Source: Strobilurus pachycystidiatus (Eukaryota > Basidiomycota > Agaricomycetes > Agaricales > Physalacriaceae). From it: a stretch of DNA of 64,000 nucleotides. The notes beneath the pieces were generated by a model, which saw only the letters and a list, made by a program, of their open reading frames with translations, did not search any database and was not told where the DNA came from. The stretch is from assembly GCA_019915135.1 (NCBI GenBank), contig JAHLMK010000007.1, forward strand, positions 2,294,001-2,358,000, in the 5' to 3' direction. Of this stretch, positions 48,077 to 60,890 are shown in pieces (position 1 is the first letter of the stretch; each line of letters opens with the position of its first letter). The position numbers and the translations under genes are program-made.

Positions 48077-50374
48077 ATGGACAAGCCCCCAAAGCGAAAA
48101 CGTCTCGCAAAGGTGCTTGAATATCGCCTTCCTTGCTCTCCGTCTGACTTAGCAAGAAGGCCTGTGACGGCTGCCATAAGAGTAAGCGACGATGCGACGG
48201 AACTGGTGATATCTCCTGCTTTTCCTGGTGCACTCAGGCTGACGCCACGCCCAGATCCGTGCAGCAACTGGTAAGCCGCATCAGAGCCTCCATTCTCTTC
48301 CTCATACATCTTCGTCGACAGCTATTTTGCCTCCAAGCCCTGTACATACACCGATTCCAGCGGACGGCCCGTTGCCCCACCGCGACAGCCCGAGCCCTCC
48401 CCACAGCCCTCGCAGAGCTACAAATTCCCCCAGAGCCAGCCAGAGACGTCCCAGTCTACAACAGCGGCGAGAAAGCGCGCTCGCTCGGAGGTTGATCCAG
48501 AGGCCCTGGATCCCTTGTTGACGAGGGAGCTTACGAACCGTACGCTCGCGATCACGCCGAGCTATCAAACGCACGCTAATCTGTTTCTCAGTTTTCTTCG
48601 CCCATTCGCACCCTGTCGTCTCAATCATCCACAAGCCCACTTTCACCGCCGCCCTTTCCCACAACCAAGTACCTCTCTACCTTGTTAACGCGGTCTCTGC
48701 CATTGCCGCCCGGCACTCCAAACAGCCTTCCCTCCAGACCAATCCCATTCGATGCGCGGGCCGGCGTTTCCAGGAGACGGCGATTGCACTCATGTTTGAC
48801 TCGCTAGGGCGCTTAACCGCACCGACCAATCTCCAAACGGCGCAGGCCCTCTGCCTTCTTTCCACTTACGAAATCGTCGCCCACGACAAATATCACCTCG
48901 ATAAGTCCACAAAGGACCAAAGTCCCTCGGGCTGGATTTCCAGAGAACGTTTCAGAGCCCTCACTCTTCAGATCATAGAGAGCTTACAGGTGCACACCCC
49001 CGAACATCCCCTCTTGAACCCGGATCCAACTCCCGCCATGGTCAGTGAGAGCTTGGAGCGTGAGTGCATCCGCCGCATCTTCTGGTTCATCTATTTCGTC
49101 GACTGCGTACGCGGAGTCTGGTATGGCTGGCCCGGCGGTGGTATGGCGTTGTCATCACCAATCACGAAGGGATTAAGCATTGGTGGCGGTGTCATGGGCT
49201 TCAGCGAAGCCGAACTTCGTCTACGTCTGCCCGCTGACGAGACTAGCTTCGAAATGGGTGCCGTACACCAGAGCTTACCTGAATATCTCTATCTACCGCC
49301 AGTACGCACACAGTACGCCTCAGAATTTGGCCATCTGGTGCGCATCATCACTATCCACCAGAGGATCGAATGGGCCGTGGACGCTTTGGAGCAGCCGCAG
49401 ACTGAAGGCATCATACTAGAATGCGACAAGCTTTTGGACGTAGGTTCTTCACTCCCTTCAAGGCCTTCCACTTACTATTCCTGTAGGAATGGCTATCTTC
49501 TCTACCTTCTCGTCTTCTCTTTACGCCGCAGTGTCTTTCCGTGCAAAAGTCAATGTTCGAGACTAGCTCAAACCTCGGCGCTTGGTGTTACGCATGTCTG
49601 CACGTCTACTACGCGACGTGTGCTCTCGCACTGATTGTCGTACGTTGATTTTTCTTCTGCCTTCCTCCAACTCACATTTTTGGAAGGCTCGACAACGGTT
49701 ATCGGAAAGAAACCGGACCACGTACCATGTTCCCAGTACCGGCTTCATCGTTGAACGGATATACTCGGTAATGAACATGCTTGGCTGTCGTGCCAAGTAT
49801 AGCTTTCTCCGTGAGTTTCGTCCTTCCTGTGATCTGATCCATAAAATTGATGACCTTCTTGTTTGATAGAGGGCTCTATCTTATGGGTAAGTGTCATGCA
49901 CATCAGCGTCTTGGCCCTATTCCAATTGACCTTTCCCAGCCTCTTATCAAGTATCTGGATCTCTCAAGAGACCCTCAGGTCATGCAGTGGCTAGACGACT
50001 ACGAGGAACTTGCTGGCGTGCGCATGGAACGTCTAGTTTACGAGCGATGGGGAGATTCTAGCAGTCCCTCCTCTCTATGTCTGAGACATTCCCTTCCTTC
50101 TGCTCCCGCGGCTCTGCCTGATCGCCCCCAATCAGCCATTGATCCATCCCTCATCACGCCGTCAGACAAGTCGTCCTACTCTTCCTCGGAACGGAAAATG
50201 CTCCCATCTTTGAAGTCAAGCGGCCTACTTGAGCTAGAGTTTAATAGCCCTGCGTCGACTAGCGGTCCTCTTTTTGGGAGTTCGACTGACCGTGAACGAC
50301 GGGGGCCTGTTAGTGCTTCGGACAGTAGAACCTTGCCGGTTGGCATGTCTTGGCTGGCCAATGACTCGCGATAA
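48077..50374 (+). CDS. Zn(II)2Cys6 fungal transcription factor
   Basis: Predicted 647 aa; exons 48077-48112, 48160-48205, 48255-48270, 48322-48539, 48592-49439, 49487-49639, 49687-49810, 49872-50374. The zinc cluster at residues 13-40 has six cysteines (CDGCHKSKRRC, then CSNC and C), preceded by a basic PPKRKRLAK. It is split over four exons, one of only 16 nt. A fungal_trans (middle homology) domain follows, with HKPTFTAAL and a FWFIYFVDCVRG segment. The C-terminus is Ser-rich. The order and linker recall XlnR-type regulators of polysaccharide degradation in basidiomycetes, which would suit the GH5 cellulase next door, but that link is inference. The acceptor before GCC at 48160 is preferred over 48157. 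Confidence 0.9.
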
Positions 50375-51141
50375 ATTTGACTATACGCTACGAATGTACG
50401 CATAATATCGGTCGACGTATTTTATACACCATATTACAAGACCCATCTACTGCATGGAGGATAGTTTACGTTCTAATACTGCTCTTTTGCCTATATATTA
50501 TCATTATACTTAGTATTCCGAATCTGGTGTTGCAATCTTCTGTTCAGAAATGAGTCACTGTGATCGGGACGAACGAACACACAAGATCGGTACGATGGGT
50601 CGCCTGTCGAACAGTTACAGTTGGCGTTCAGAATGTTGAAAGATAAGATCTGGACAGGCAACGTTGACTCGATTCGCCTCGTCGCGTTTTGTGTGCTGTT
50701 AGGTCACCAACTCCCAGTCGACGAATACCACTTCGGTGTCTCGAAACTACAGTGTGTTAGTGAACTGAGTCCAGGTTCAATCTCAGGATTCGCTCGCCGT
50801 CCACGTCAAAGTCGGCACCTGAACCCTTGCTTTGACATGAAATATCGATGTCTAATCGAGAGAATGGCCCTATGCATATGTATTCAGAGACTGAGAAATG
50901 AAGCTGCACAGTAGAGTAGTATCGCCGCCACGAAGTCGGAAGGAAGACTCGCCACCAGGTACTTCGCCCGATCGAGCGAAGGAGCATCTCTAAATCACCG
51001 TCTGGTTCGACAAGAGACGTCCAATTTTCCATGATGTGTGAAGATCCGTGACTGAAAGCGAAGTCTCGAGCTCGAGTTCAAAATGTCTTTTTACGTACGG
51101 ACCAAGACAGGTATCAAATACATACATCGTATTAGTTGCCC
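50375..51141. other. Intergenic region between convergent genes
   Basis: About 770 bp between the stops of the zinc-cluster regulator and the GH5 endoglucanase. Short frames on both strands near 50620-51030 lack any domain or splice support. Confidence 0.5.
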
Positions 51142-52879
51142 TCACAGGAAAGGCTCAAGAGCCTGGGGAAGGATTTCGGAGATGGAAGCACCATCCGTGG
51201 GCTCAATGGAAGTGAAGTACTAAAGATTTAGTCAGTGTCGGCGTCCACTGAAGGAATGAGAGAGCGTACATCGCCCCACCATGGGCCAGCGGCCCACCAA
51301 GAAACACCAATCCAAACGCCACCTGCCTGCTGCATGGAGCACAAGGCGCCGAAAACAGCAGCAATACTAAGCGAAGAGTTAACTCCAGTCTGCTGTTCCC
51401 GTCGAGTAACTCACCAGTCGGAATTCGATCCTCCACCGATTTCGCCTAGGAAACCCTTCAATCCAGTCGACTTCAACCAAGCAGTAGCATCGGCAAGTCG
51501 TTCAGCGCCAATAGTGGAGGAGACGCAAGTCGCGGAGGTTCCGGAACCGTCTGAATCGAGGTATTGGTGCATCTCTGGTATGTCGATGAGCACCATGGAA
51601 GACAGGTCCGAGATCGGTACAAACCAATAGCAGTGTTGCCGAGAGGGTCGGAGATGGAAGCGAATGCGTCAGCGTTTCCGGACGATGTCCAAGCTATGAT
51701 TTGGTCAGATTATACGATAAGAAGGTCAAGGTGTAGGCCTACTCCAGGCTCCAGTGTAGGCTGAAGAAAGCGTCAAATTGTGTACGTCTTGTGAGGGTGG
51801 CTACACTTACAAGTTCCTTCAACCAAGATCAACTGGGTGGCTCCAGTCGAACGGATACCATTGATCCCAGCTTGCATCTGTACAGTGTCATTGACGAAGA
51901 ATGAGGCACATAGAGGAGCGACCACGTACCATGCTAGCGACAGTGCTCGCTTCGACGTCATGGGGCTCGTTCATCAGATCTATGTAAAGTTGAATCTCAC
52001 ACGACATGCAAAGCGAAAGCTTGATTGCTCACCGAAGATGACTTTTGAGTTATTGATGAACTGATTGGCAAGGTTGGCCCAGACTGTTCATGTTAGTCAA
52101 TACGATCCAAAGCTTATAACGTCAGAAACGCACAGGTTTGGAAGCTGTCAGAAAACAGATCAGACTGATGTTACTCTGGCAATTAGAAAGAAAACGCACT
52201 CGGAGGTACTAGTCAAGGTAGCACCATTGTAGATCAGGAAGTTGTGGGCTACACGATGATCAGACCGCTATTCACTGTGTCATCATCCCACGTACGTTCG
52301 AATGCGACATAGGCACCCTTTGAGGTGATATAGTTGACAGTCTGGCCTCAAGATTAGCATCAAGCCATGCATGCGCTCAAATATAAGCGCGTACGGAGGT
52401 CAGATCAGCGAAGTAAGCCGAATCAAAGGCACCAGTGATACCCGTGGCTGGTGGGACCAAGCGTTCCAACAAGAAAGCGACACGGAAGAAGTTCATGCCA
52501 ACTGTGTCGACGAAGTACTATTTGGGAAATAGGGTTGTGAGTTCTCGAGGACTTGTCAAATATTGAGACTTTACATCAATAGACCTAGAAAGAAGTGCAT
52601 CAGTCGCAGAGTATAGCGAGATGGTAGGAGATGAACGTACGACTCGGCGGGCCAGATATAATCTGTTCCGAGCGTTCCAGGGATGTTGGCATTTCCAAAT
52701 TCAGCCCCAGATTCGTTAACACCGAAGTAAGTGAACTTGGTCAAGTCTCCAGAGCATGTTCCTGCAGCGGACGTGACGTCTCTAGCTGTAGCCGATGAAG
52801 AGGCGCTCCTCTCGACAGCCGCCGCAGCGCAGGCTGAAATGTAAATAGCGAGGGAAACAAAGGAGGCAAAGGACTTCAT
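51142..52879 (-). CDS. Secreted GH5 endo-beta-1,4-glucanase (cellulase)
   Basis: Predicted 355 aa in 14 exons: 52879-52641, 52584-52575, 52517-52395, 52341-52296, 52248-52200, 52144-52134, 52083-52033, 51979-51930, 51877-51811, 51760-51743, 51693-51625, 51574-51415, 51366-51270, 51219-51142. Hydrolyses internal beta-1,4 bonds in cellulose outside the cell. A signal peptide is visible ([20 protein letters not shown]), then [14 protein letters not shown], the acid/base Glu in [24 protein letters not shown], and the nucleophile Glu in GFLGEIGGG. The layout fits subfamily 5. No cellulose-binding module is seen. Exons of 10, 11 and 18 nt are required by the frame. A TATA element lies about 70 bp upstream of the start. 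Confidence 0.93.
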
Positions 52880-53299
52880 GGTGGGTAAGACCGGTTACAA
52901 GTGAGCGATGGAGGAGAGTGATGGAGGGAATTGTGGGAGGAACGCTCTCATATATACTTGAATATTGCTCCACCCACACGTTGCGCTCACAAGGCGGGCG
53001 ATCCTTGGATACGCTGCGATTACTATGCTACAACACGGCCGGCATCATTAATGGACCCGACGAAGATCAAGAGGGATATTGGAGAACGATACAACCGGTC
53101 CTATGCCGACAATTCTCCTCCCTGCTACTAAACGGGTGAGCTTCACTTAGCTTACTTGCGGAAGTGCAGACGGTAGACAATGTTTTAGCAAAGAAATAGT
53201 TTCATACGTCTCTCATCTCGAGCTTATGGTGTACACTGAAATGTGTGTCGTATGAACGTATCTTAGAAAGACGATGAGATGACTGACCATACAGTATCG
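52880..53299. other. GH5 promoter region
   Basis: About 420 bp between the GH5 start and the stop of the SARAF-like gene, both on the minus strand. It carries the GH5 TATA element and otherwise no feature that I recognise. Confidence 0.55.
52950..52957 (-). promoter_or_regulatory. TATA box of the GH5 gene
   Basis: A TATATA element on the minus strand about 70 bp upstream of the GH5 ATG at 52879. A strong TATA at this distance is typical of inducible secreted-hydrolase genes. Confidence 0.55.
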
Positions 53300-54411
53300 C
53301 TATCGAACATTAGAGCCCCCAAGCCCAGTACTCCTTCTCATCGTACCGAGGTCGGATGTACCTTCTCCACGATCGTCGTTCGATGGCCTGGTAGTTCTTG
53401 ACTCGGTATTGAAGAAAATGGGTCTGCGGTAACTGCTGCTCCTCTCCCAGTCCCACAGCCGTCGCGGAGGACGCTGTAGAGGTTCTTGGTCGGGGACTTG
53501 TCGCTCGGGGCGACGACTGTTCAATAGATGGGCGCCCAAGCCACCGACAGCCGCACCAGTCCAGAAGCCAGGAGTCCAACGAGCGTCTTGTGATCTTGGC
53601 GGGTCCTTGGAATAAGGTGGCGGAGGACGACTCGTGGTTTCGTCGGTGTAACCTCCAGGAAACCAGTTGTCAGGGCCTGGGGGGTTGCGAGGCGCGTGAC
53701 GCGTATTATTGTTATTCCCGCAAGCCTTCAAGAAGCCGTAAACGATCCAGACCAAAACTGCTACCCACAAGAGAAGGAACGCTATAGAAGCGAAATCCCA
53801 TCCTGTAAATTGACGACTTCAAGTAAGTTGAGCGGCAATTATATGAGTGATCGCATCGCACCCTCTGTTTCAGTGCTGGATTTTGGATCCTTTGTTACAG
53901 TGTTCCGAAGGACGCCTGGAACCTCTACGAGCCGATACTCCAATCCGCAGGAGCCTGCGGAGAGTAAGATCTTTGATTTGTTCGTTGGATAGTAGTAATT
54001 TGGACTGGCCTTTCAGCACCTCCGGGTCACCAGGACGAGACCACCCTTCGCAACTGACCTATTACGTCGGGGACGTCGGATCAACACTGTATTCAATTCG
54101 GAAAAACGTGGCGCTACTCACGTCTACGCGACCAAAGCGCAGTGAGTCCGGCAAGTCAGCTTCGCACTGTTATTGGATTGGATGGCTTGCGTATCAAGTT
54201 CTCAACCTTGCGCCTGTAGGACACGTACCTTCCAATCCACATCGGTGCCATGTCCGCCAGTATTTGTGCATCGTATGGCCTCTGGTTGATAGTACTTGCA
54301 CGGCTTGCCCACGCAAGTCAACTGAGGAATGGAATCCGTTCTCCTTGCCTTCGTTTCCTCTCCACTATAGAATGTCAACGAACGTATGCTGTCAAGCCGT
54401 ACTTTCGACAT
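53300..54411 (-). CDS. SARAF/TMEM66-like regulator of store-operated calcium entry
   Basis: Predicted 290 aa; exons 54411-54229, 54166-54122, 54058-54010, 53954-53862, 53802-53300. SARAF is an ER membrane protein that limits store-operated Ca2+ entry in animals; fungal homologues exist. The conserved luminal region is clear: KVRLDSIRSLTFYSG, QLTCVGKPCKYYQPEAIRCT, VSCEGWSRPGDPEVLKG and CGLEYRLV. A single membrane helix follows (WVAVLVWIVYGFL), then a Pro/Arg-rich cytosolic tail ending TGLGGSNVR. The ATG at 54411 gives no signal peptide, yet the family has one. An upstream exon ending near 54435 may be missing from my model. Intron 53955-54009 uses a GC donor. Confidence 0.85.
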
Positions 54412-54703
54412 GAGAGTGAATGCAAGAACTGCACAGCACCATCATAGTACATACTCTAAGTTTAATGGGGTTAACACGGACAGAACGTGGCAGCGACGTG
54501 GCTGAGGCTCTGTTCCCTACGTCACCGTTCAACTCTCTTGAGTTCTCGATAACTTATGCGTGCATCGGACATCCTTGTCCAGTAATATAGTACATGATAA
54601 CAGATGTGACTGCCAGCACAACAAGCTCTTTACTATCTTCGCGCGGACGCTTTGTTTAAAATTCCCCGATTACGTTGGGACATAACATGCCAGTCGGGGC
54701 GTT

Positions 54704-57176
54704 TTATGCAGGACATCCTCCACACATCCCATGTCCGCAGCCCCAGCAGCTGATGACACCCACACCGAAGGTCCGAAGAACCAGCGAGATGACGCTAGTT
54801 ACGCCCTCTCCAAGTACGAATCCACTTGCAACGACTATCAACCGGATATCCGACGAATTCTTCGCATACCGGGTGCGATACACATGGTCCAGGACTCCAC
54901 CGAGCAAACGGGCTATCGAGAACGACGGTGTGTTCAAGAAGCCAATGGCGAATGCCACTCCTGAGGGTATCCACTTGGCATACCACAGCTGTTTCCTCGT
55001 GGCATAGTTCTTGCCCGCGGCTATAGCCCCGAATATAACGGCAAATATGACCATGAATAAACCACTTTCTTCTGGTAGTTGGCCGTCCCCTGCAGAAAGT
55101 TAGAGCTATTCATTGCACAAAAGGTAGAGACAGCCTCACGAAGGAGCCGTGCGAGACTAAGCCAGACGTATGCAGTCGGGGCAGGGAAAGACGGTCCAGG
55201 GATTTCATACGCGCGCGTGTAGAGCGTGTAAGCCGTCGTTGTGACCAAGATAGAAAACGTCGAGCCAATGAGTTGCCCATAAAACTGGGCCCTCGGAGAA
55301 GCGTGACAGAGGTGGCCTGTTTTCAGATCCTGCATGAGATCTCCAGCTCTGTGAGGGTGTAAGACACAGAAGCACTCCAGTCAGGGCAAGGCTCACTGTT
55401 GTGCACCTGCTTCGGCTACACCGCCCGCTATTATGTTGGCCACAATATTGCCCGGCTGGATCCAAGCAAAGAAGAGCTGGGAGATCTTTCCGAGACCAGA
55501 TACGGGATTGATGTCGGTCTCCCCGAGCGCTCGAACACTACAAGGGCGTCAAAACTGGATGAAAAAAACGATTGTCGACTTACGCTAAAATGCTCAGCAT
55601 TCCTCCCATGACAAAGCCGATGAGAGTAGCCCATGGTTTGATGCCCTCGTGTCCAAAGACCAACCAGACTAAGAAGGTGCCCACTACAACGCTAACACTC
55701 CAACCTATGAGAACCCAAGACATGGGCACTAGGCGTTCTGGAGTCTCAACTTCCTTGTCATCTTTCATGGCATCCCGGTGCCCCGTTCTGATTATGTCCA
55801 TCATGTATCCGTATACCACAGGAGAAAGAGACACGACACTGTCGGCACACATGATGGCGAGGGCCACCCAAAGGATCCATCCGCGAGCACCATCTGTCAT
55901 GCTGCCAACTGCTCCAGGCGCCCAGCCTGTATACTTGGAGAGCGGTGATAGGATAGCCCATCCTACAAACATGCCCTACAATCGTCAGAACAGGTATCGA
56001 TGAGGCGAAATGTCAAGGACTAACAAGATTCATAGAAAGTGTGACAGGGTATCCCATGATGATACCCTGCCCAACGTATGAAAGGCTAGGGGTGAAAGTC
56101 CATAGCCATTCTCGTGCCAAGTAGTTTCCAAACAGAGGGATTGCGAATATGATGGGGAAAAAGTACGCCGCCAACTGTTAGTGAATGTGTGTGAGATATG
56201 GTTGATAGGTTGACCAGAAGTTCTTACAGTCATGAGCCCGGAAGATGCGAAACTCCAGAGAAGAGCGTGCCACCCAGTCTCTTGAACTACCTCCTGTTCA
56301 GCCACAATTAACGCGTCGTTTTCGCGTGGCTCATATTCCGTGTCGTCAGGAGCGTGTTCTTCGTCGTCTATGGGCTCGTAGCCAGTTCGGCTTCGTAATG
56401 TTCCCTCCGGAGGTGGAAGCTTATGGAGGACCGAGATGAGATGGGCTGTAGCGGTCCCAGAGGGGAAAGCCAGCTGCTCTTCTATGATCTGATACGGAGT
56501 GAACAATTGTTCGAGTGCTAACAGAGAGCGGACGAACGACTTGTTTCCTGATAGGCGGAGACATGAAGACACTGATAAGGAACATTTACTGAGCTGGTGT
56601 TGTCACTGATTCTCAATGTACGCACCCAAAGAAAGCGACAGCAAAGGACCAACCAACGCCTGCTATCCAAGTAAGATGCACAGGCGGCGTGCCATCGCGC
56701 TCCTCGTCTAAAAGTCCAAGGGCAGGGATGATGCCCACGAAACCTGCCTGCCTCGGAATCAGATATGGTGCGGTTGAAAGTTTCGTGTAGACCGACTGCA
56801 AGAGGCATCGTCCCGGTAGCAACCGCTGTCGTCTGCACGACGATAATCTCCTGCGGGCTAAAGGGCGAGGGAAGCATTCGGGATACCAGGAAGCCTATTA
56901 AGGCCGATTGTAATGACATCCTAGAGAAGATTGGGAGGTATAGCAATGCGTCTTGAAATGCGACGCGACTACCCACATGCTGATGAAGCCGGTCTGCAAG
57001 CCAAAGTAGAGGTTGGTGAAGCACAACAGGCATCCTATCAATAAACCCAAAATAACCGCCCGTAGCGTGAATTCGTCGGATGCCGAGTGAGCCTCGCCAA
57101 GCGGCTTCAAGACTTTCCTGGAATTTATCAGACAGCCCAAAGCCATTAGCGTCGACACTCACTTGAGCCAGGACAT
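54704..57176 (-). CDS. OPT-family oligopeptide transporter
   Basis: Predicted 656 aa; exons 57176-57163, 57117-56977, 56920-56793, 56743-56626, 56571-56541, 56488-56228, 56174-56025, 55975-55584, 55537-55397, 55348-55140, 55089-54704. OPT proteins import small peptides or metal chelates with protons. Visible are DEFTLRAVILGLLIG, NLYFGLQTGFISM, the family motif GETDINPVSGLGKISQLFFA, and GVAFAIGFLNTPSFSIARL near the C-terminus, with many hydrophobic helices. A long acidic cytosolic loop (EPIDDEEHAPDDTEYEP) interrupts the first half. The first exon codes for under five residues, so the N-terminus is the weakest part; an upstream start cannot be excluded. Divergent from methionyl-tRNA synthetase. 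Confidence 0.9.
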
Positions 57177-57707
57177 GGCACGAGGATAAGACGCAAGCTG
57201 TAGTCAGCAAAGCCTAATTGAATTCCGGCGGCAGGCATCCGTCCGTTCCGTTTGTCTTGACCAATTTGAAATACACTTGCGTACCTCGCTCGGACAGCCA
57301 TAAGTCCTCGCAAGCCTTTCGCGATGAACACTCACTCGCCCATGTACAAGTCAACGACCAGGAGTGAAAGCATGTAAGGGCGCGCCGGTGCATGAGGCAA
57401 CAATCCCCACTTCTCACTTTCACTAAAGCCTCCCAATCGATGTCCGACCGGGGGAAGGAGCCTTGAACGTGACTCTCAAAGGGCTTATATGCTGCGCCGT
57501 ATGTGAACGAAGCTCAAACGTTTGACGCAACGTTTGACACCACACTGAATAGTCGATACGCGTCGTTCACAATTTACGCGTCTATAAACATCGGCATCAC
57601 TGTGCCGGCCGCCCGTTTAGGAAAGAGCAGGATCGAGTCACCACTTGGTGGCCCTCATCGATTTCGCTTGTTGACATTCTACACCGAGTTGCTCGAATAC
57701 CACCGCC
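57177..57707. other. Divergent promoter region, OPT transporter / MetRS
   Basis: About 530 bp between the two starts. A TATAAA-like element near 57583 points toward the methionyl-tRNA synthetase gene. No gene seen. Confidence 0.5.
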
Positions 57708-60373
57708 ATGCCAGCACAGGCAATACGACAAGCAGATGGCATACTTCAGATCATTCCTCCGCCAGGTGCCCCAGCGATGTAGGTGACTTCGTGGACGGCG
57801 ATCTCGAGCAGAAATGCTGATCCGTCACAAGACTCCCTAAAGAGGGCGAGACAAATGTCCTCATAACGTCGGCGTTGCCTTACTGCAACAATGTGCCACA
57901 TCTAGGTTGGATCACCCCATCCAGAATGACCGCTGGCTCATCCAGCGCACAGGAAACATCATCGGAAGTACCCTGAGTGCAGACGTCTTCAGCCGGTGAG
58001 TGTTCTCCCCGGCTATTGCGTAGGATTTTCCTCATTGTCGTTCAGATACAACCGTACGTTTTCTGGGATCTCGTGTGCTTCCGCGACTGACCTGTCTACG
58101 CCGCAGGGACAAGAAATAGGACGACACTATACATCTGTGGAACAGACGAGTATGGAACGGCCACGGAAACCCAGGCAATAAAAGAAGGCATAGAGCCCAA
58201 GGCCCTCTGTGACAAGTACCACGTCCTCCACAAGGAAACATACGAATGGTTCGACATTGGGTACGGAACCAGCCTCACGCTGCCAGCAGTCCTCTCATGT
58301 TTCCGTTCCAGCTTTGACTATTTCGGACGCACTTCTACTGAATGGCATTCGACTATCTGCCAGGGAGTTTACCGAAACTTGCGCGGGAACGGTTACCTCG
58401 AGAAGCAGGACAAGGAACAGGTCTACTGTGAAGGCTGTCCCAAGTGCGGCCATACATCGCCTCGACTTTCCTTTGATTGCTAACAGCAACGACCAGATTC
58501 TTGGCTGATCGCTTCGTCGAAGGAATATGTCCCCATTGTGGTTACGAAGTGAGGCTACCCGCTTACCCGTCACTCTATGACTATATCAAAGTCTCTAGGA
58601 TGCCCGTGGAGACCAGTGCGATCTTTGCAGTCGCACCCTGGACGCTATCGAATTGATCAAACCGCGGTGCATGGTCAACAAGGATCACAAAGTCACCACC
58701 AAGACTTCCACGCACAATTACCTCAAGCTCAACGAGATCCAACCACGAACAGAGGAGTGGATCAAAAAGTCATGGAAAGCCGGCCACTGGTCGCCGAATT
58801 CGGTCATCAACGCTAACGGTGAAATCGTCGACGCGCGTGTCAAGGCTGGATTGCTTCCGACACCTCTGACACGCGATCTCAAATGGGGTGTCAAGGTCCC
58901 CATAGACACGGAAGAGGACAAAGCCATGGAGGGCAAGGTTCTTTGTGAGTCTTGGTCCACTCGGTTCCCCACACAACTCATAATCTCTCCATAGATGTTT
59001 GGGTAAGTGAAGGGTCTCATCGACGTGACATACCCCAAGTCTTATTTCCCGCCACAGTATGATGCCCCAATTGGATACCCTAGTATTACCGCGAATTACA
59101 CCCCGGAGTGGGAGAAGTGGTGGTTTAACCCGAAAGACGTCAATCTCTATCAATTCATGGGTAAAGATAACGTCTACTTCCACACAGTCTATTTCCCATC
59201 CGTCCAGCTTGGGGATGGACGTGACTGGACCACATTATTCCACTTGTCCACAACCGGTGAGACTTTCGTGCCTTGGCTGAACGCGGTGCTAACACAAGGT
59301 GCATAGAATATCTGAACTATGAAGGCGGCAAATTCTCGAAGAGCAGAAATCGTGGTGTATTCGGTCCTGCTGCCAAGGATACTGGAATTCCTGCTTCCGT
59401 GTGGCGGTACTACCTTCTGTCGACTCGTCCGGAGACTGCAGACGCTATGTTCTCGTGGTCCGACTGTGTACGTCTGCAGTGCACAATGTCGATGGTCCTA
59501 CTGATGTTCCTCCAGATCGCAGCAAATAACAACGTCCTCTTGAACAAGTTCGTTACCAGCGTTTTCCCTTCGGCTGTCGACTGATGAAATCCCAGCTTTG
59601 GTAACTTTGTTAACCGAGTTCTCAAGTTTATTGCGTCGCAATACGACAGCGTCATTCCTGACGGCGGAGACGAACCTGGGCCGATATCTGTCAACGACGA
59701 ACATGACGCTAAGTTCGTCACTGACGTGAACGCGACCTTGCAAGAGTACATCTCTGACATGGAGGCTGTCAAGCTCCGGAAGGGGTTGCACACCGTCATG
59801 CAAGTGTCTGCTCTCGGAAACAACTACCTGCAGTCGTCTGGTCTCGGCAAGGCATTGATGACCTCTGATCCCAAACGCTGCGCCCAGGTCGTTTCCCGAG
59901 CGATCAACCTGATCTGGGTCCTGTCGACCTTGGTATATCCTTACATGCCAGCCACCTCTGCTGCCATTCTGGACCAGCTAAACGCCCCCGCGCGCGCCGT
60001 TCCAGATGTCCTATCGACTGATCTTCTCGCTGGTCATACCATCGGGAAACCGGCGCATTTGTTCAAAAAGATAGAGGAGAACATGGCGGAGAAGTTTAGA
60101 GCGAAGTTTGGTGGCCTTCCTCAGGAGGAGGAGGCTCCAAAGCCAAAAGCGAGCAAGAAGAAGGGAGCGAAGGCGCCTGCGGGTCTGGCGGCCGACATAC
60201 CCAGAACACCCGAGATGCTTGAGGTGGAGGCCAAGATTACAGAGCAGGGGAATGCTATTCGGGCATTGAAAGCAAAAGCCAAGACGACGGAAACGGATGC
60301 TGAGATCAAGAGCGCAGTGGACGCATTGAACCAGCTGAAGATAGATCTACAGAATCTGGTCCCGAAGGCATGA
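57708..60373 (+). CDS. MES1: Methionyl-tRNA synthetase, cytosolic
   Basis: Predicted 685 aa; exons 57708-57778, 57832-57905, 57953-57995, 58046-58053, 58107-58260, 58312-58443, 58497-58548, 58599-58944, 58995-59002, 59058-59256, 59307-59467, 59516-59547, 59596-60373. Charges tRNA-Met with methionine. Visible are the HIGH-type motif NVPHLGN, the zinc-knuckle cysteines (CEGC..CPHC..CDLC), [10 protein letters not shown], and the KMSKS-type loop GGKFSKSRN. The C-terminus carries a Lys-rich linker and a WHEP-like helical hairpin ([19 protein letters not shown]) that aids tRNA binding. Two exons are only 8 nt. No mitochondrial presequence is visible, so the cytosolic form is inferred. Confidence 0.96.
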
Positions 60374-60890
60374 TTTTGTTAGAAAGCGTAGAATGAAAGT
60401 GTATACGCTCAACTGTGTACTTGGAATCTTACTGTATCTGTATCATTTATCATCACTTATAATTACTGTAGTGATGACGAAGACAATGGATGACCGGTAA
60501 GTGTGTACCCGAGCCCGACGCTTTGTCCCGATCTTGCGCCACGATCGATCGTCGATCTCGTATTGCGACCAGGTTCCTGCTCCGAGTTTTCCAGTTCTCC
60601 TCTCGCCCTGAAGAGGCTTTGACAGTGGAATACAGTCGACTGGCTCGGCACATTGCTGAGCAGATTGCTGAGTAAGCAGCCCGTCTTCAGCCGTTCATAC
60701 GCGTAGTATCAAACTTCTCGAAGACTTTTCCTGCGGCCCCGGGTCAACATTTATGACGGAGTGCTGATAAACACGGTGTACCGTAGAATAATATCAGGCA
60801 GATAGGTATTAGGAGAATATTCACCCCGAGATATAAAAGCACATTCTTCGTTCAGAAGGTTCCCCACCCGCTTTCAACTTCCCTAGAACA
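60374..60890. other. Intergenic region upstream of alcohol dehydrogenase
   Basis: About 517 bp. Contains the MetRS 3' region and the dehydrogenase promoter with a TATA box. Short frames near 60450-60675 on both strands look spurious. Confidence 0.5.
60832..60838 (+). promoter_or_regulatory. TATA box of the alcohol dehydrogenase gene
   Basis: TATAAAA about 53 bp upstream of the ATG at 60891, with a pyrimidine-rich stretch between them typical of fungal transcription start regions. Confidence 0.6.
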
